A stretch of DNA of 64,000 nucleotides from VGJW01 sp035286125 (GCA_035286125.1 JAYKIS010000086.1:1-64000), one strand, 5' to 3'. Positions 1-8,921 are shown, counted from the first letter of the stretch. Numbers and translations: made by a program. The notes: a model not told the origin generated them from the letters alone.

Positions 1-469
1 CGACGGGGCGTTCGGCCGGCGACAGGCTGCGGCGCAGGCGCTCGGCAAGTTCGGGGTCTGTCGGGACCTTCCAGCCCAGGATGCCGACGAAGCGATCGAC
101 CGCGGCCGTCGAACCGGAGCCGGTGAAAAGAACGGCATGGTCCGGACCGGCGCCCAGGGCGCGGGCCACCCGCTCGCGGGCCTGCTCGCGCCAGCGGCCG
201 GAGGCCATCCCGACCGCCGAGGCCTCGGAGTGGGGATTGGCATGCATCGGCAGCAGCATCGAGGTCAGCCGGTCCTCGAGGAAGCCCCGGGCCCGGCCCG
301 TGGCGATGTCGTCGGCATAGACCATCTGCCGCGGACCGAAGGGACCATCCATGATGGGTCGCGTTTCGGCGAGGTCCATGCGGACCCGTGTCAGCCAGTC
401 CTGGCGGCGATCGTCGGAACCGGCGACGGGTGCCTCCGCAGCCGCGATCAGCCTGGCCTCGCCCCGCAC
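1..469 (-). CDS. Class V (PLP-dependent) aminotransferase, N-terminal part, cut by window edge
   Basis: The reverse frame stays open from the left edge. The visible N-terminus resembles the cysteine-desulfurase-like class V aminotransferases: DGPFGPRQMVYADDIATGRA, then LPMHANPHSEASA (family pattern: address to a Y-A-D-x-x-A-T-G-R segment, then a Y/H-A-N-x-H-T/S-E-x-S segment), then VLFTGSGSTAAVDRFVG, the cofactor phosphate-binding region. The Schiff-base lysine lies beyond the edge, so activity cannot be judged. The start is uncertain: a GTG at 467-469 and an ATG at 377-379 are both possible and neither has a good ribosome site. It directly follows the FAD oxidoreductase in the same frame, 60 bases after its stop, and is probably its partner in one transcript. 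The substrate is unknown. Confidence 0.75.
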   Translation of the reverse strand, partial: MRGEARLIAAAEAPVAGSDDRRQDWLTRVRMDLAETRPIMDGPFGPRQMVYADDIATGRARGFLEDRLTSMLLPMHANPHSEASAVGMASGRWREQARERVARALGAGPDHAVLFTGSGSTAAVDRFVGILGWKVPTDPELAERLRRSLSPAERPV

Positions 470-529
470 GAACGGGTCATGGGCAAGTCCGGCTGCCCGC
501 CTTGGCGTCTCCGCGAGGTCTGCCTGGTC

Positions 530-1888
530 GTCATTGGCCATGCCGGCCTCGGCCAGCACGGTCCGGATGAGGGTATCCGGCACCTCGGCCGCAAGGGCCG
601 AACCGGTCGAAGGGCCGCGCTTGCCCTGGTGCACGGCCACGGCGGCAGCGAGGCCCGTACCCAGCACAACGTTGACCTGCACGAGGCGGCAGAGGGAATG
701 GGCCGGTGCCGTATAGCCGGCCGCACGGCTGGCCATGCCGACGTTCGTCCAATCCGCGAGCCATCCGGTTCCCGGTACGACCGGCGCCACCAGAGGGCCT
801 TGCGTGGGCGTGACGGCGAAGCCCCGGAAGTCCGGCCAGTAGCAGAAGGTTCCGACCCGCGGGAGGGTCGCGCCGGCCGCGATTTCGGACAGGCCCAGCA
901 GATGGCGGGTGCGACGCGCGTGGCGGGTCTGGCGTACGTACAGCCCCGATGGACACGTGACGACGGCGTCCCGCCAGCCGAGCCCCTCGCGCAGGAAGCG
1001 GCCGAACAAGGCCACCTCTGCACGCATCGTGTCGTCGGCCCCGTCGCGCGACCAGGCGAGGCGTCGCGCCGGATCGTCCACGTGGTAGATGAGCCCGTTC
1101 CAACTGGTGTCGTCAGGGCCCAGGACCGCCACGTTGAAGCCATCGGCCTCGAAGGTGACGGGGCAGGGCGAACCTTCCCGCTCACGCCAGCGCTGGAAGG
1201 CCAGGGCCAGATAGGGGGGGCCGATCAGGATCCAGTCTTCGCCGGCATCCAGATCGAGGAAGCGTCGGTTCCCGAAGGCTGCCTGCTTGCGGGCCTCGAG
1301 ATCCGGGTCCTGCGCCAGCATCCGGCATGTGGCCACGATGGTCTCCGGCGTCACGCCGCGGACGCGGGGCAATGGGCTGATCCCGAGGACCCGATCCGTG
1401 CCGTGTTCGGTGAAGCCTGTGGCGAATGGGACGCCGAGGGCCTCCGCGAGGTCGCCGTCGGGCGTGCCGTCTAGGAACGCCTGGCCTTCCAACCACTGGC
1501 CGTCGACCTCCAGGGCCTCCAGGACCAGGCCTTGGGCCGAGGGCACGGCCCGCGTCCGTTGCCACGCACCGTGCACGACCCGGACGCCGGCCTCGTGCAG
1601 CATGTCCGCGAGCACCCGTGCGCCCTTGTCGGGATCCAGGGCGACGAGGCGCACGCCTGCGCGTGCGAGGAACTCGGCGAAGAGACCATCGGCGGGGGTC
1701 TCCGCGGGTGGCGTCAGATGCCGGGAGTCCCGGTCGACGAACGCAAGGCCCCCCTCCGTCAGAAGGCCACCCAGCATGCGACCCCGCGGCACCACGAGCA
1801 CGGTATCCAGGCCGAGGCGTGCTCCCGCCACGGCGGCGAGGACAGCTTCGGTCTCGTGACCGACGACGACCCAGTCGTGACCCGCCAC
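530..1888 (-). CDS. FAD-dependent oxidoreductase, PF12831-like, with degenerate dinucleotide motif
   Basis: A continuous reverse frame encodes 452 residues from a GTG at 1886-1888, 11 bases past the lpdA stop. The N-terminus WVVVGHETEAVLAAVAGARL followed by LVVPRGRMLGGLLTEGGL matches the start of the FAD_oxidored family (normally xGGTxAGxxAAxxAARLG ... EPxxxxGGMxTxGL), and FLDGTPDGDLAEALGVPF matches the later FIDATxDGDLAxxAGVPY segment. The second glycine of the usual GxGxxG is replaced (G10-H-E12-T-E-A), so cofactor binding may differ. The C-terminus ends LIRTVLAEAGNGQ. The gene lies between lpdA and a class V aminotransferase. The long open frame on the opposite strand here has no recognisable protein and is a by-product of high GC. 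Confidence 0.72.
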
Positions 1889-1899
1889 GGGCCGGCGAC

Positions 1900-3318
1900 C
1901 TAGGCCCGGGCCATCGGCGCCGAGAGGGCGTGGATGGCCTCGCCCTTGGCGGCGAGGACCGCCTCCTTGATGCCTTCCGGCAAGGTCGGGTGTGCGTGGA
2001 TGGTCAGGGCCAGATCGTCGAACAGTGCCCCCATCTCGATGGCCAGCGTGGCTTCGGCGATCAGGTCCGAGGCGTTGGGACCCACGATCGCCACCCCGAG
2101 GATTTCTTCGGTCTTGCGGTCCAGCACGACCTTGAAGAACCCGTCCGTCTCCTGGGTCGTCAGTGCCCGGCCCAATGCCGCGAAGGGGAATTTGCCGACG
2201 TGCACGTCGAGACCCTGCGCCTTGGCCTCATGCTCCATGATGCCGGCCGTCGCGATCTCGGGGTCCGTGAACACGACGGCGGGAATCGTGCGGGCATCCA
2301 TCGCGCTCGGGCGGCCGGCGATGACCTCGGCGGCGACTTCGCCCTCGCGGCTGGCCTTGTGGGCCAGCATCGGCTGCCCGGCCAGATCTCCGATGCAATA
2401 GATGCCGGGCACCTGCGTCCGCATCTGATTGTCGACCGCAAGGAAGCCCTTGGCATCCACGGTGAGGCCGGCGGCCTCGAGGCCCAGGCCTTCGCTGTAG
2501 GGCTTGCGGCCGACGGTGACGAGCACCTTGTCACAAACGGCCGTCCTGGTTCCGCCATCGGCCTCGTACTGGACGGCCACGCCGTTGATCCCTTCGCTCC
2601 AGCCCTTGGCCTTCGCCTTCAGGACGATCTCGACGCCCAGCTTCTTGAGTTTGCGCTCGATGAGCTTGGCAATCTCGGGGTCGAAGCCGGGCAGCAGCTG
2701 GTCAGTGCCCTCGAGGACCGTGACCTTGGTCCCCAACTTGGCATAGGCGGTGCCCAGCTCGAGCCCGATGTAGCCACCACCGATGACGACCATCCGCGTG
2801 GGGAGAGCCGTCAGCGCGAGCGCACCCGTCGAATCGATGATGCGCTGGCCGTCGGGGACGAAGCCCGGGATCGCCAGCGGAACCGAGCCCGTGGCGATGA
2901 TGATGTGGTCGGCTTCGACGGTGACGGGACCCTTCTCGGTCATGACGTCCACCGTCTTCGGACCGCGGAATGTGGCGCGGCCGTTGAGCACCTCGATGCC
3001 ATGGCCCTTCAGCAGGGTGCCGACGCCGCCCACGAGCTTCTTGACGACATCGTCCTTCCAGCGGACGACGCCGGGCATGTCGACTTCGACCGAGCCCACC
3101 TTGATGCCCATGCTGTCTGCATGGCGCGCCTTGTCCGCAAACTTGGCGGCCGTGATCATCGCCTTGGAGGGGATGCAGCCGACGTTCAGGCAGGTGCCGC
3201 CCAGTGCGGCCTTGTCGACGACCAGCGTCTGGATGCCGAGCTGGCCAAGGCGAATCGCCGCGACGTAGCCTCCGGGGCCGGCACCGATGACGAGGGCCTG
3301 GGTCTCGCGGGTGGTCAT
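1900..3318 (-). CDS. lpdA: Dihydrolipoyl dehydrogenase (E3)
   Basis: 472 residues, the normal length. It reoxidises dihydrolipoamide on the E2 subunit of 2-oxoacid dehydrogenases, passing electrons through FAD to NAD+ in the cytoplasm. The FAD site GAGPGG is at residues 12-17, the redox disulfide C43/C48 lies in GGTCLNVGCIPSK, an NAD-binding VVIGGGYIGLELG is near residue 180, and the interface His443 and Glu448 are in HAHPTLPEG. An upstream CAGGAG about nine bases before the ATG supports the start. It is in the pyruvate dehydrogenase cluster but separated from pdhC by two small exported proteins, so it most likely serves that complex. Confidence 0.97.
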   Translation of the reverse strand: MTTRETQALVIGAGPGGYVAAIRLGQLGIQTLVVDKAALGGTCLNVGCIPSKAMITAAKFADKARHADSMGIKVGSVEVDMPGVVRWKDDVVKKLVGGVGTLLKGHGIEVLNGRATFRGPKTVDVMTEKGPVTVEADHIIIATGSVPLAIPGFVPDGQRIIDSTGALALTALPTRMVVIGGGYIGLELGTAYAKLGTKVTVLEGTDQLLPGFDPEIAKLIERKLKKLGVEIVLKAKAKGWSEGINGVAVQYEADGGTRTAVCDKVLVTVGRKPYSEGLGLEAAGLTVDAKGFLAVDNQMRTQVPGIYCIGDLAGQPMLAHKASREGEVAAEVIAGRPSAMDARTIPAVVFTDPEIATAGIMEHEAKAQGLDVHVGKFPFAALGRALTTQETDGFFKVVLDRKTEEILGVAIVGPNASDLIAEATLAIEMGALFDDLALTIHAHPTLPEGIKEAVLAAKGEAIHALSAPMARA

Positions 3319-3338
3319 GGGGAAACTCCTGATCCGGA

Positions 3339-3971
3339 TCAGCGCGGCCAGCTGGCCAGCAGGTTACGGACGGCCGTCGCCACCGTCCGGTCATAGGGGG
3401 GATAGTCCCGGCCGCCGCGGGCGCGTTCGAGCACGGCGTTGCTCCAGGCAGTGCGCCCGGTCAAGGTATCGACGACCGCGGCCTGCAGGGCCACGATGGT
3501 CGTGGCTACCTCGCCGGGACTGCCGTCCGGGAATCGGTCGGTGTACTGCTGGTAGAGGGTCACGGTCGTCACCAGCACGCCGTCGACGCCGAGTCCGGCA
3601 CCGACGAGGCGGGCGAGGTCCGGCGAGGTCCGGCGGTCTTCGTCGAGGTCGGACACGAAACGTCCGATCATGCCTGTCTCGTACATGGGGGCCAACTGTT
3701 TCCGGGCCACTTCCGGACCGACCAGCTTGAGATCCTTGATCTCGGCCAGCTGGCGCCCCATCTCTTCGGCGAGGCGCACCGGGGCTTCAGGCTCGTCCGT
3801 GCGATTCAGGATCGGCAGCACGGCAACACGCCGCAGCGCCACGGGGCGGTCCGCCGTCACGGCCTCGATGGCGCCGTCCGCACGCTCGGGCTTGACGGCG
3901 GCCTGTCGACCGAAGCAGCCCGTGAGCGCCAGGGCGGCGACAAGGCAGGGGACGAGCGGGGACCTTGTCAT
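3339..3971 (-). CDS. Exported lipoprotein of unknown function
   Basis: 210 residues starting MTRSPLVPCLVAALALTGCF, a lipoprotein signal with lipobox LTGC (mature Cys19). The rest has alternating hydrophobic segments such as RRVAVLPILNRTDEP and LGVDGVLVTTVTLYQQY, which recall outer-membrane-associated proteins with a TolB-N/CsgG-type fold (the AVLPF-N pattern and a 'DGVLVxxV' strand); this is inference. It overlaps the upstream 207-residue exported protein by four bases (ATGA), so the two are translationally coupled and probably work together. Both sit inside the pyruvate dehydrogenase cluster between pdhC and lpdA, where envelope proteins are unexpected. Confidence 0.8.
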   Translation of the reverse strand: MTRSPLVPCLVAALALTGCFGRQAAVKPERADGAIEAVTADRPVALRRVAVLPILNRTDEPEAPVRLAEEMGRQLAEIKDLKLVGPEVARKQLAPMYETGMIGRFVSDLDEDRRTSPDLARLVGAGLGVDGVLVTTVTLYQQYTDRFPDGSPGEVATTIVALQAAVVDTLTGRTAWSNAVLERARGGRDYPPYDRTVATAVRNLLASWPR

Positions 3972-4591
3972 CGCACGGTTCTCCACGGGCAGTCGCCGAG
4001 GGATGCCTTCATCGTTTCCAGCAGGGCCCTGCGCACTGCCGGCTCGGCCTCGGATTCGGAGACGGGCAGGGCGAAGGAAGAGCTCCCCTGCCAGACGAGT
4101 GCGCCTGTCCGGCTCTCGAGCAGGGTCTGGCGATAGGTCACGTCCAGGTCCGTGTCCCGGCCGGTTTCGGGGTTGGGGACCCGGGCCAGGCTGATGAGCT
4201 CCTGGACGAGGATCTGGTCCGTGCCCGTCGCGAGCCCGAGTTCGCGAATCAGGGCCCGGAACGCCGGAGCATCCGGACGAACCGGGGTCAACTGCCACCG
4301 CACGTCCCAGTCACCCAGCCTGGCAGCGCGGGTCATGGCCGTGGCTTCGGCGGGACCGATGGTGCGGAGGGGCAAGGTATCCGGGGCCAGCAGGTCCTGG
4401 GTCTGGCGGGCCCAGACCTCGACCTCGGGAAGACCCGTTCGATCGAGCAGGGGCGCAAGCGTCACGCTGCGGGCCAGCGGATGGGGCACGCGCATGGCCG
4501 TCGGCAGGGGGACGCTGACGGCCGCAAGCGCGCGGCCGGCCACCAGCGTGACGCCGGCGACAAGCGCCAAGGCGAAGGTGAGCGGCCGCAT
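3968..4591 (-). CDS. Exported periplasmic protein, unknown function
   Basis: 207 residues with a clear signal peptide: MRPLTFALALVAGVTLVAG followed by an RALA/A cleavage site near residue 24, and no lipobox. The mature part contains VTLAPLLDRTG and TGTDQILVQELISLARV, which echo the 'AVLPILNRTDEP ... VDGVLVTTVTLYQQY' pattern of the next gene, so the two may be diverged members of one exported family. It starts 14 bases after the pdhC stop and overlaps the next gene by four bases. No catalytic motif is seen. Confidence 0.75.
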   Translation of the reverse strand: MRPLTFALALVAGVTLVAGRALAAVSVPLPTAMRVPHPLARSVTLAPLLDRTGLPEVEVWARQTQDLLAPDTLPLRTIGPAEATAMTRAARLGDWDVRWQLTPVRPDAPAFRALIRELGLATGTDQILVQELISLARVPNPETGRDTDLDVTYRQTLLESRTGALVWQGSSSFALPVSESEAEPAVRRALLETMKASLGDCPWRTVR

Positions 4592-4605
4592 GCGTCGTCC
4601 GTCCG

Positions 4606-6021
4606 TCAGACCATGTCCACGAAGAGCAGGTCCGGTTGTTCCAGGTAGGCGATCATCTGGTTGACGAAGGCCACGGCGTCCGCGCCATCGATGACGCGAT
4701 GGTCGAAGGACAGCCCCAGGTACATCATGTCCCGCACCACCACCACACCATCGCGGACGACGGGGCGCTTCTGGATCTTGTTGACACCCAGGATGGCGAC
4801 CTCAGGGTAGTTGAGGATGGGGGTGGCGAACAGGCCACCCAGGCTGCCGACGTTCGAGATGGTCAGCGTGCTGCCCGACAACTCGTCCATCGTGGCCTTG
4901 CCTTCGCGGGCCCGGCCGGCGATGGCCTGGATGCTCTCGGCCAGGTCGAGCAGGCTCTTGTCCTGGGCATCGCGGACGACGGGGACCATCAGGCCGTTGT
5001 CGGTCTGGGCAGCAAAGCCGATGTGGAAAGGCTTGCGCAGGACCAGTTCCTGAGTGGCGTCATCGAAGTGCGCGTTGAAGAAGGGCAGCTTGCGGCATGT
5101 CGCGATGGCGGCCTTGATGATGAAAGGCATGTAGGAAAGCTTGGCACCACGTGTGTCGGCGAGCGGCTTCAGCCGCGCGCGCAGGGCCACCAGCGCCGTC
5201 ATGTCGACCTCGTCGAAGTGCGTGACGTGCGGTGCCGTGAAGGCGCTCTGGACCATCTTCTCGGCAATCTTGCGGCGCAGGCCGCGCAGGGGGCGGCGTT
5301 CGTCGCCCTCCCACGAGGCGACCGGTGCGAGTCCGGCCTTGGCGGCAGCAGCGGCAGGTGCTGACGGAGCCGCTGCAGGGGCGCCGAGTGCAGCAGGCAC
5401 GGCAACCGGGGCAGTCGCGCCGCCCGCCGCCAGGATGTCCTCGCGGGTGATGCGTCCCGCAGGGCCACTGCCGGGGACGGTGGCGATGTCCACCCCCATC
5501 GTCCGGGCAAGTTGGCGTGTCGCGGGTGCCGCCAGGACCTTGCCGTTGATGGAGGGTGCGGCGACAGCCGCGAGGCTTGCCGCAACAGCCGGAATCAGCA
5601 TCGGGGCTGGCGCAGGCGGGGCCGCAGCAGGTGCAGGCGGCAGGGGTTCGGGCGCCTTGGGCTCCGGAGCCGCCACGACCGACGCGGGCGTGGGTGCCGG
5701 TGAAGGAGCAGGGGCAGCCGAGGTACCCGGCGGCGGCGCATGGTGCATCGTGATGGGCCGGGTCTCGCCTTCGGCGAGTTCCAGGGTGACCATCACCGAG
5801 CCGACCGGGACGATCTGGCCCTCCTCGGCCCGGATGGCGACGACGCGGGCCTTGCGCGGGGAGGGAATCTCGACCGTGGCCTTGTCGGTCATGATCTGCA
5901 GAAGCGGCTGATCGGCCTCGACCTGCTCGCCTTCCTTGACCAGGAACTTGACCAGTTCACCCTCGATGACGCCCTCGCCGAGATCCGGCAGGGCAAAGTC
6001 GTACATGCGATCGTCGGACAT
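4606..6021 (-). CDS. pdhC: Pyruvate dehydrogenase complex E2, dihydrolipoyl acetyltransferase
   Basis: 471 residues. It forms the core of the complex, moves the acetyl group from E1 to CoA through its swinging lipoyl arm, and binds E1 and E3. One lipoyl domain covers residues 1-85 with the lipoylated Lys47 in MTDKATVEI. A Pro/Ala linker (about 95-155) leads to the peripheral-subunit-binding domain (about 162-199, ATRQLARTMGVDIATVPGSG), a second Ala/Pro linker, and the catalytic domain with SFDHRVIDGADA (His441, Asp445). An AAGGAG lies upstream of the ATG. Branched-chain or other 2-oxoacid specificity cannot be excluded; adjacent pdhA/pdhB and lipA favour pyruvate. Confidence 0.95.
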   Translation of the reverse strand: MSDDRMYDFALPDLGEGVIEGELVKFLVKEGEQVEADQPLLQIMTDKATVEIPSPRKARVVAIRAEEGQIVPVGSVMVTLELAEGETRPITMHHAPPPGTSAAPAPSPAPTPASVVAAPEPKAPEPLPPAPAAAPPAPAPMLIPAVAASLAAVAAPSINGKVLAAPATRQLARTMGVDIATVPGSGPAGRITREDILAAGGATAPVAVPAALGAPAAAPSAPAAAAAKAGLAPVASWEGDERRPLRGLRRKIAEKMVQSAFTAPHVTHFDEVDMTALVALRARLKPLADTRGAKLSYMPFIIKAAIATCRKLPFFNAHFDDATQELVLRKPFHIGFAAQTDNGLMVPVVRDAQDKSLLDLAESIQAIAGRAREGKATMDELSGSTLTISNVGSLGGLFATPILNYPEVAILGVNKIQKRPVVRDGVVVVRDMMYLGLSFDHRVIDGADAVAFVNQMIAYLEQPDLLFVDMV

Positions 6022-6045
6022 GGGTGTCTCGGGTCTCCTTGGGGC

Positions 6046-7020
6046 CTAGAACGCCACCGTCTGGCGGACGGCTTGGGCGATGCGCGCGGCATCGGGCAGG
6101 TAGTGGTGCTCGAGGGCGTACGGGAACGGGGTGTCATAGCCCGTGACCCGGAGGATCGGCGCTTCCAGCGAGGTCAGGGCATGCTCGGCCACGAGCGCCG
6201 CAATTTCGCCCGCGAAGCCACCGGTGCGCGGTGCCTCGTGGACGATGACCAGGCGTCCGGTCTTGGTCACGGAAGTCAGGATGGCCTCGAGGTCGAGCGG
6301 GAGCAGGGTCCTGAGATCCAGCAGGTCGACCGTGATGCCCTCGGCTGCGAGGAGGTCCGCGGCCTCGATGGCGGTGTGGACCATCGCGCCCCACGAAAGG
6401 ACCGTGGCGTGATCACCCGAGCGAACGACCCTCGCCTTGCCGATCGGTACCTGGAAGGCACCCTCGGGAACCTCGCCCCGGGCCGCGCGGTACATCCGCT
6501 TGGGTTCCATGAAGATCACGGGGTCGTCCTGCGCGAGCGCCGCAAGCAGCAGGCCCTTGGCGTCCTCGGGCGTGCTGGGCACGACGACCTTGAGACCCGG
6601 CGTGTGGCAGAAGTAGGCTTCGGGGCTCTGGCTGTGGTAATGACCGCCCTTGATGCCGCCGCCGAAGGGCATGCGGACGACCACCGGGCACGGGTACTGG
6701 CCGGCCGAGCGATAGCGGTACTTGGCCAGCTCGTTGACGATCTGGTCGAAGGCCGGGTAGACGAAGTCGGCGAACTGGATCTCGGGCACCGGCCGCAGGC
6801 CGTTGAGCGCCATGCCGATGGCCGCCCCGAGGATGCCTGCTTCCGTCAGCGGCGTATCGATGACGCGGTCCTCGCCATACTTCTGGTGCAGGCCGCTCGT
6901 CGCCCGGAAGACGCCACCGAAGGCGCCGACGTCCTCACCCATGACGACGATGCGATCGTCCGCGGCCATGGCCGTGTCGAGTGCGTCGCCGATGGATTGC
7001 AGCAGGTTCAGCGTGGGCAT
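6046..7020 (-). CDS. pdhB: Pyruvate dehydrogenase E1 component, beta subunit
   Basis: 324 residues, standard for the split alpha2-beta2 E1. With PdhA it decarboxylates pyruvate on thiamine diphosphate and acetylates the E2 lipoyl group. Visible family segments are MGEDVGAFGGVFRATSGL (residues 27-44), DTPLTEAGILGAAIGMALNG and EIQFADFVYPAFDQIVNE in the pyrimidine-binding half, then RMPFGGGIKGGHYHSQSPE and a C-terminal transketolase-type domain. It starts three bases after the pdhA stop and runs into pdhC after 24 bases. It looks fully intact, unlike its partner PdhA. Confidence 0.95.
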   Translation of the reverse strand: MPTLNLLQSIGDALDTAMAADDRIVVMGEDVGAFGGVFRATSGLHQKYGEDRVIDTPLTEAGILGAAIGMALNGLRPVPEIQFADFVYPAFDQIVNELAKYRYRSAGQYPCPVVVRMPFGGGIKGGHYHSQSPEAYFCHTPGLKVVVPSTPEDAKGLLLAALAQDDPVIFMEPKRMYRAARGEVPEGAFQVPIGKARVVRSGDHATVLSWGAMVHTAIEAADLLAAEGITVDLLDLRTLLPLDLEAILTSVTKTGRLVIVHEAPRTGGFAGEIAALVAEHALTSLEAPILRVTGYDTPFPYALEHHYLPDAARIAQAVRQTVAF

Positions 7021-7023
7021 GGC

Positions 7024-7992
7024 TCAGGCTCCGGGCAGGTCGGTCAACAACGTTGCGGGGTCGGGTGCCGGCACTGCGGCGGCAGCGGCAAGCGCGGCTT
7101 CCGCGGAGGCAAGGGCCTCGGCGTGGCACTGCTGGTCGCGGGCCGAGGTCCACAGGCCCAGGCCCTCGAGGTGACGGCGCAACCGGACGAGGCCGTCCGG
7201 TGCGGGTTCGGTCCCTGCCGCCGTCGTCACCGGCATGGGGTAGACGGCATCCACCAGGCTGGGGCCGCGGCCTTCCCGTGCACGATCCATGGCCATCGCG
7301 AGCGCCTCGCGCAGCGCCAGGGCGTCCGAGGCGTCGACGGTATGGGTCGGGAATGCGTAGCCCGACCCGAGGTCACCCAGGGGCAGGCCCGTGCGGTTGT
7401 GACAGACGAAGACGACGCCGCAGCGCTGCACGCTGGCGATGTTGAAGGCGGCATGCAGTTCGCCCGAGGCCAGCGCACCGTCTGCGAAGGCGGCTACGGC
7501 GATGCCGGGAAGGCCTTGCAGGCGGGCTGCCCAGGCCGCGCCAGTCGCATGGACGAGATGGGTCGCGCCGGTCGCGCCCGTCGGGGCGATCCGGCGGGCC
7601 TTGTCGCTGAAGAAGATGGGCAGCGCACGGCCCTTGCTGCACGAGGCCGCATTCGCGTATGCGGCGTGGGCGATGTCCTCTGCAGGAACGCCACGCTGCA
7701 GCAAGGCCGCCAGGTCACGGCTGCCCGGGAAAAGCCAGTCCTGATCCGCGAGGCCGAGGGCCAAGGCAGCGGAAACAGTCTCGGAACCTTCCTGGGGCAG
7801 GTGGAAGGCGATGCGTCCCTGGCGGTGCGCCTGCCGCAAGCGACCGTCGAGCACCCGCGTCCGGATCATGACACCCAGCATGTCCAGCAGGTCATCCTTG
7901 GGCAGTGCCGCCACGGACGGTGCCTCGTCGCCGGGGCCGAGCACGCGGCGAACCTCCGGCAGGCCCTGGGGCGTGTGGATTTCGGGTGTCAT
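7024..7992 (-). CDS. pdhA: Pyruvate dehydrogenase E1 component, alpha subunit, with altered TPP motif
   Basis: 322 residues. Order and length fit E1-alpha: LDMLGVMIRTRVLDGRL near residues 36-52, a YREHG-like WLFPGSRDLAALLQRG, then the thiamine-diphosphate region IAVAAFADGALASGELHAAF. In this motif GDG reads A170-D171-G172, and the usual C-x-N-N end reads C-H-N-R (H198, N199, R200), so the second Asn, normally a metal ligand, is Arg. The start overlaps the lipA stop by one base (TGATG). It is clearly cotranscribed with pdhB and pdhC. The changed motif leaves some doubt about full activity or about metal coordination. Confidence 0.88.
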   Translation of the reverse strand: MTPEIHTPQGLPEVRRVLGPGDEAPSVAALPKDDLLDMLGVMIRTRVLDGRLRQAHRQGRIAFHLPQEGSETVSAALALGLADQDWLFPGSRDLAALLQRGVPAEDIAHAAYANAASCSKGRALPIFFSDKARRIAPTGATGATHLVHATGAAWAARLQGLPGIAVAAFADGALASGELHAAFNIASVQRCGVVFVCHNRTGLPLGDLGSGYAFPTHTVDASDALALREALAMAMDRAREGRGPSLVDAVYPMPVTTAAGTEPAPDGLVRLRRHLEGLGLWTSARDQQCHAEALASAEAALAAAAAVPAPDPATLLTDLPGA

Positions 7993-8921
7993 CAGGCGCC
8001 CTGCTCCAGCATCGGTAGGGGGGTGAACACGGGGGCCATGCCGGCGGCACCCTCGGCGATGGCGCCCTTCAGGAAGAGTTCGCCTGCGCGATAGGAACTG
8101 CGCACGAGGGGGCCCGACGCCACGTACATGAAGCCCATGCCCTCGGCCATTTCCTGGTAGTCCCGGAAGGCGGCGGGCGAGATGAACTCCTGCACGGCCA
8201 GATGCTTGGGGCTGGGCTGGAGGTATTGGCCGAAGGTGACGATATCGCAGCCATGCCGACGCATGTCGGCGAGCGCTTCGGCCACCTCGGCGCGGGTTTC
8301 GCCGAGGCCGAGCATCAGGGAGGTCTTGGTGAAGCGGGCGCCAAGGGCCTTGAGGCGCGCCAGGACGACGAGGCTCTGGTCGTAGGTGGCACGCCGATCG
8401 CGGACGCCCGGTGTCAGGCGCCGGACGGTCTCGACGTTGTGCGCGACCACGTCGGGTCCCGATGCCACGATGGTGGCGAGATCGGCCTCGACGGCACGGA
8501 AGTCGGGGATCAGGACCTCGACCAGGATCTCGGGAGCCTGTTCCTTGAGGGCACGCACGGTCGCGGCGAAGTGGCCGGCACCGCCATCGGGCAGATCGTC
8601 CCGGTCGACGCTGGTCAGCACGATGTAATCCAGTCCGGTCTCGGCGATCAGGCCAGCGACCTTGGTCGGTTCATCCGGGTCAAGGGCGCCGGGGCGTCCT
8701 GTCTTGACGTGGCAGAACCGACAACCCCTCGTGCAGGTGTCGCCCATGAGCATGAAGGTCGCGGTGCCACCGCCCCAGCACTCGCCGATGTTCGGGCAGC
8801 GGGCTTCTTCGCATACGGTGGCGAGGCCCAGTTCGCGGGCCTTGCGCTTGAGATGAAGGTAGCGTTCCCCTCCCGGGGCCCGCACCTTGAGCCACTCGGG
8901 CTTGGGTTGACGCTGATTCAT
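7992..8921 (-). CDS. lipA: Lipoyl synthase
   Basis: 309 residues. A radical-SAM enzyme that inserts two sulfurs into octanoyl groups on E2-type proteins to make lipoamide. The auxiliary cluster cysteines are C37, C42 and C48 (CEEARCPNIGEC) and the radical-SAM cluster cysteines are C63, C67 and C70 (CTRGCRFC). The conserved C-terminal RSSYRAGE supplies the serine ligand. I chose the ATG at 8919-8921, giving MNQRQPKPEWLKV; a longer open frame upstream overlaps the HD gene and is not conserved. The gene overlaps the HD phosphohydrolase by four bases and pdhA by one. No lipB is in the window. Placement beside pdhABC links cofactor synthesis to the enzyme that uses it. Confidence 0.96.
   Translation of the reverse strand: MNQRQPKPEWLKVRAPGGERYLHLKRKARELGLATVCEEARCPNIGECWGGGTATFMLMGDTCTRGCRFCHVKTGRPGALDPDEPTKVAGLIAETGLDYIVLTSVDRDDLPDGGAGHFAATVRALKEQAPEILVEVLIPDFRAVEADLATIVASGPDVVAHNVETVRRLTPGVRDRRATYDQSLVVLARLKALGARFTKTSLMLGLGETRAEVAEALADMRRHGCDIVTFGQYLQPSPKHLAVQEFISPAAFRDYQEMAEGMGFMYVASGPLVRSSYRAGELFLKGAIAEGAAGMAPVFTPLPMLEQGA

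Noticed and set aside
137..1474. Long forward-strand open frame of about 445 residues opposite the aminotransferase and FAD oxidoreductase
   Set aside because: The reverse strand gives recognisable family motifs in the same region; the forward translation has none, and its composition is as expected for a GC-rich antisense frame.
5740..8094. Forward open frame of about 780 residues opposite pdhC, pdhB and pdhA
   Set aside because: Antisense to clearly recognised enzymes; no motif, no ribosome site.
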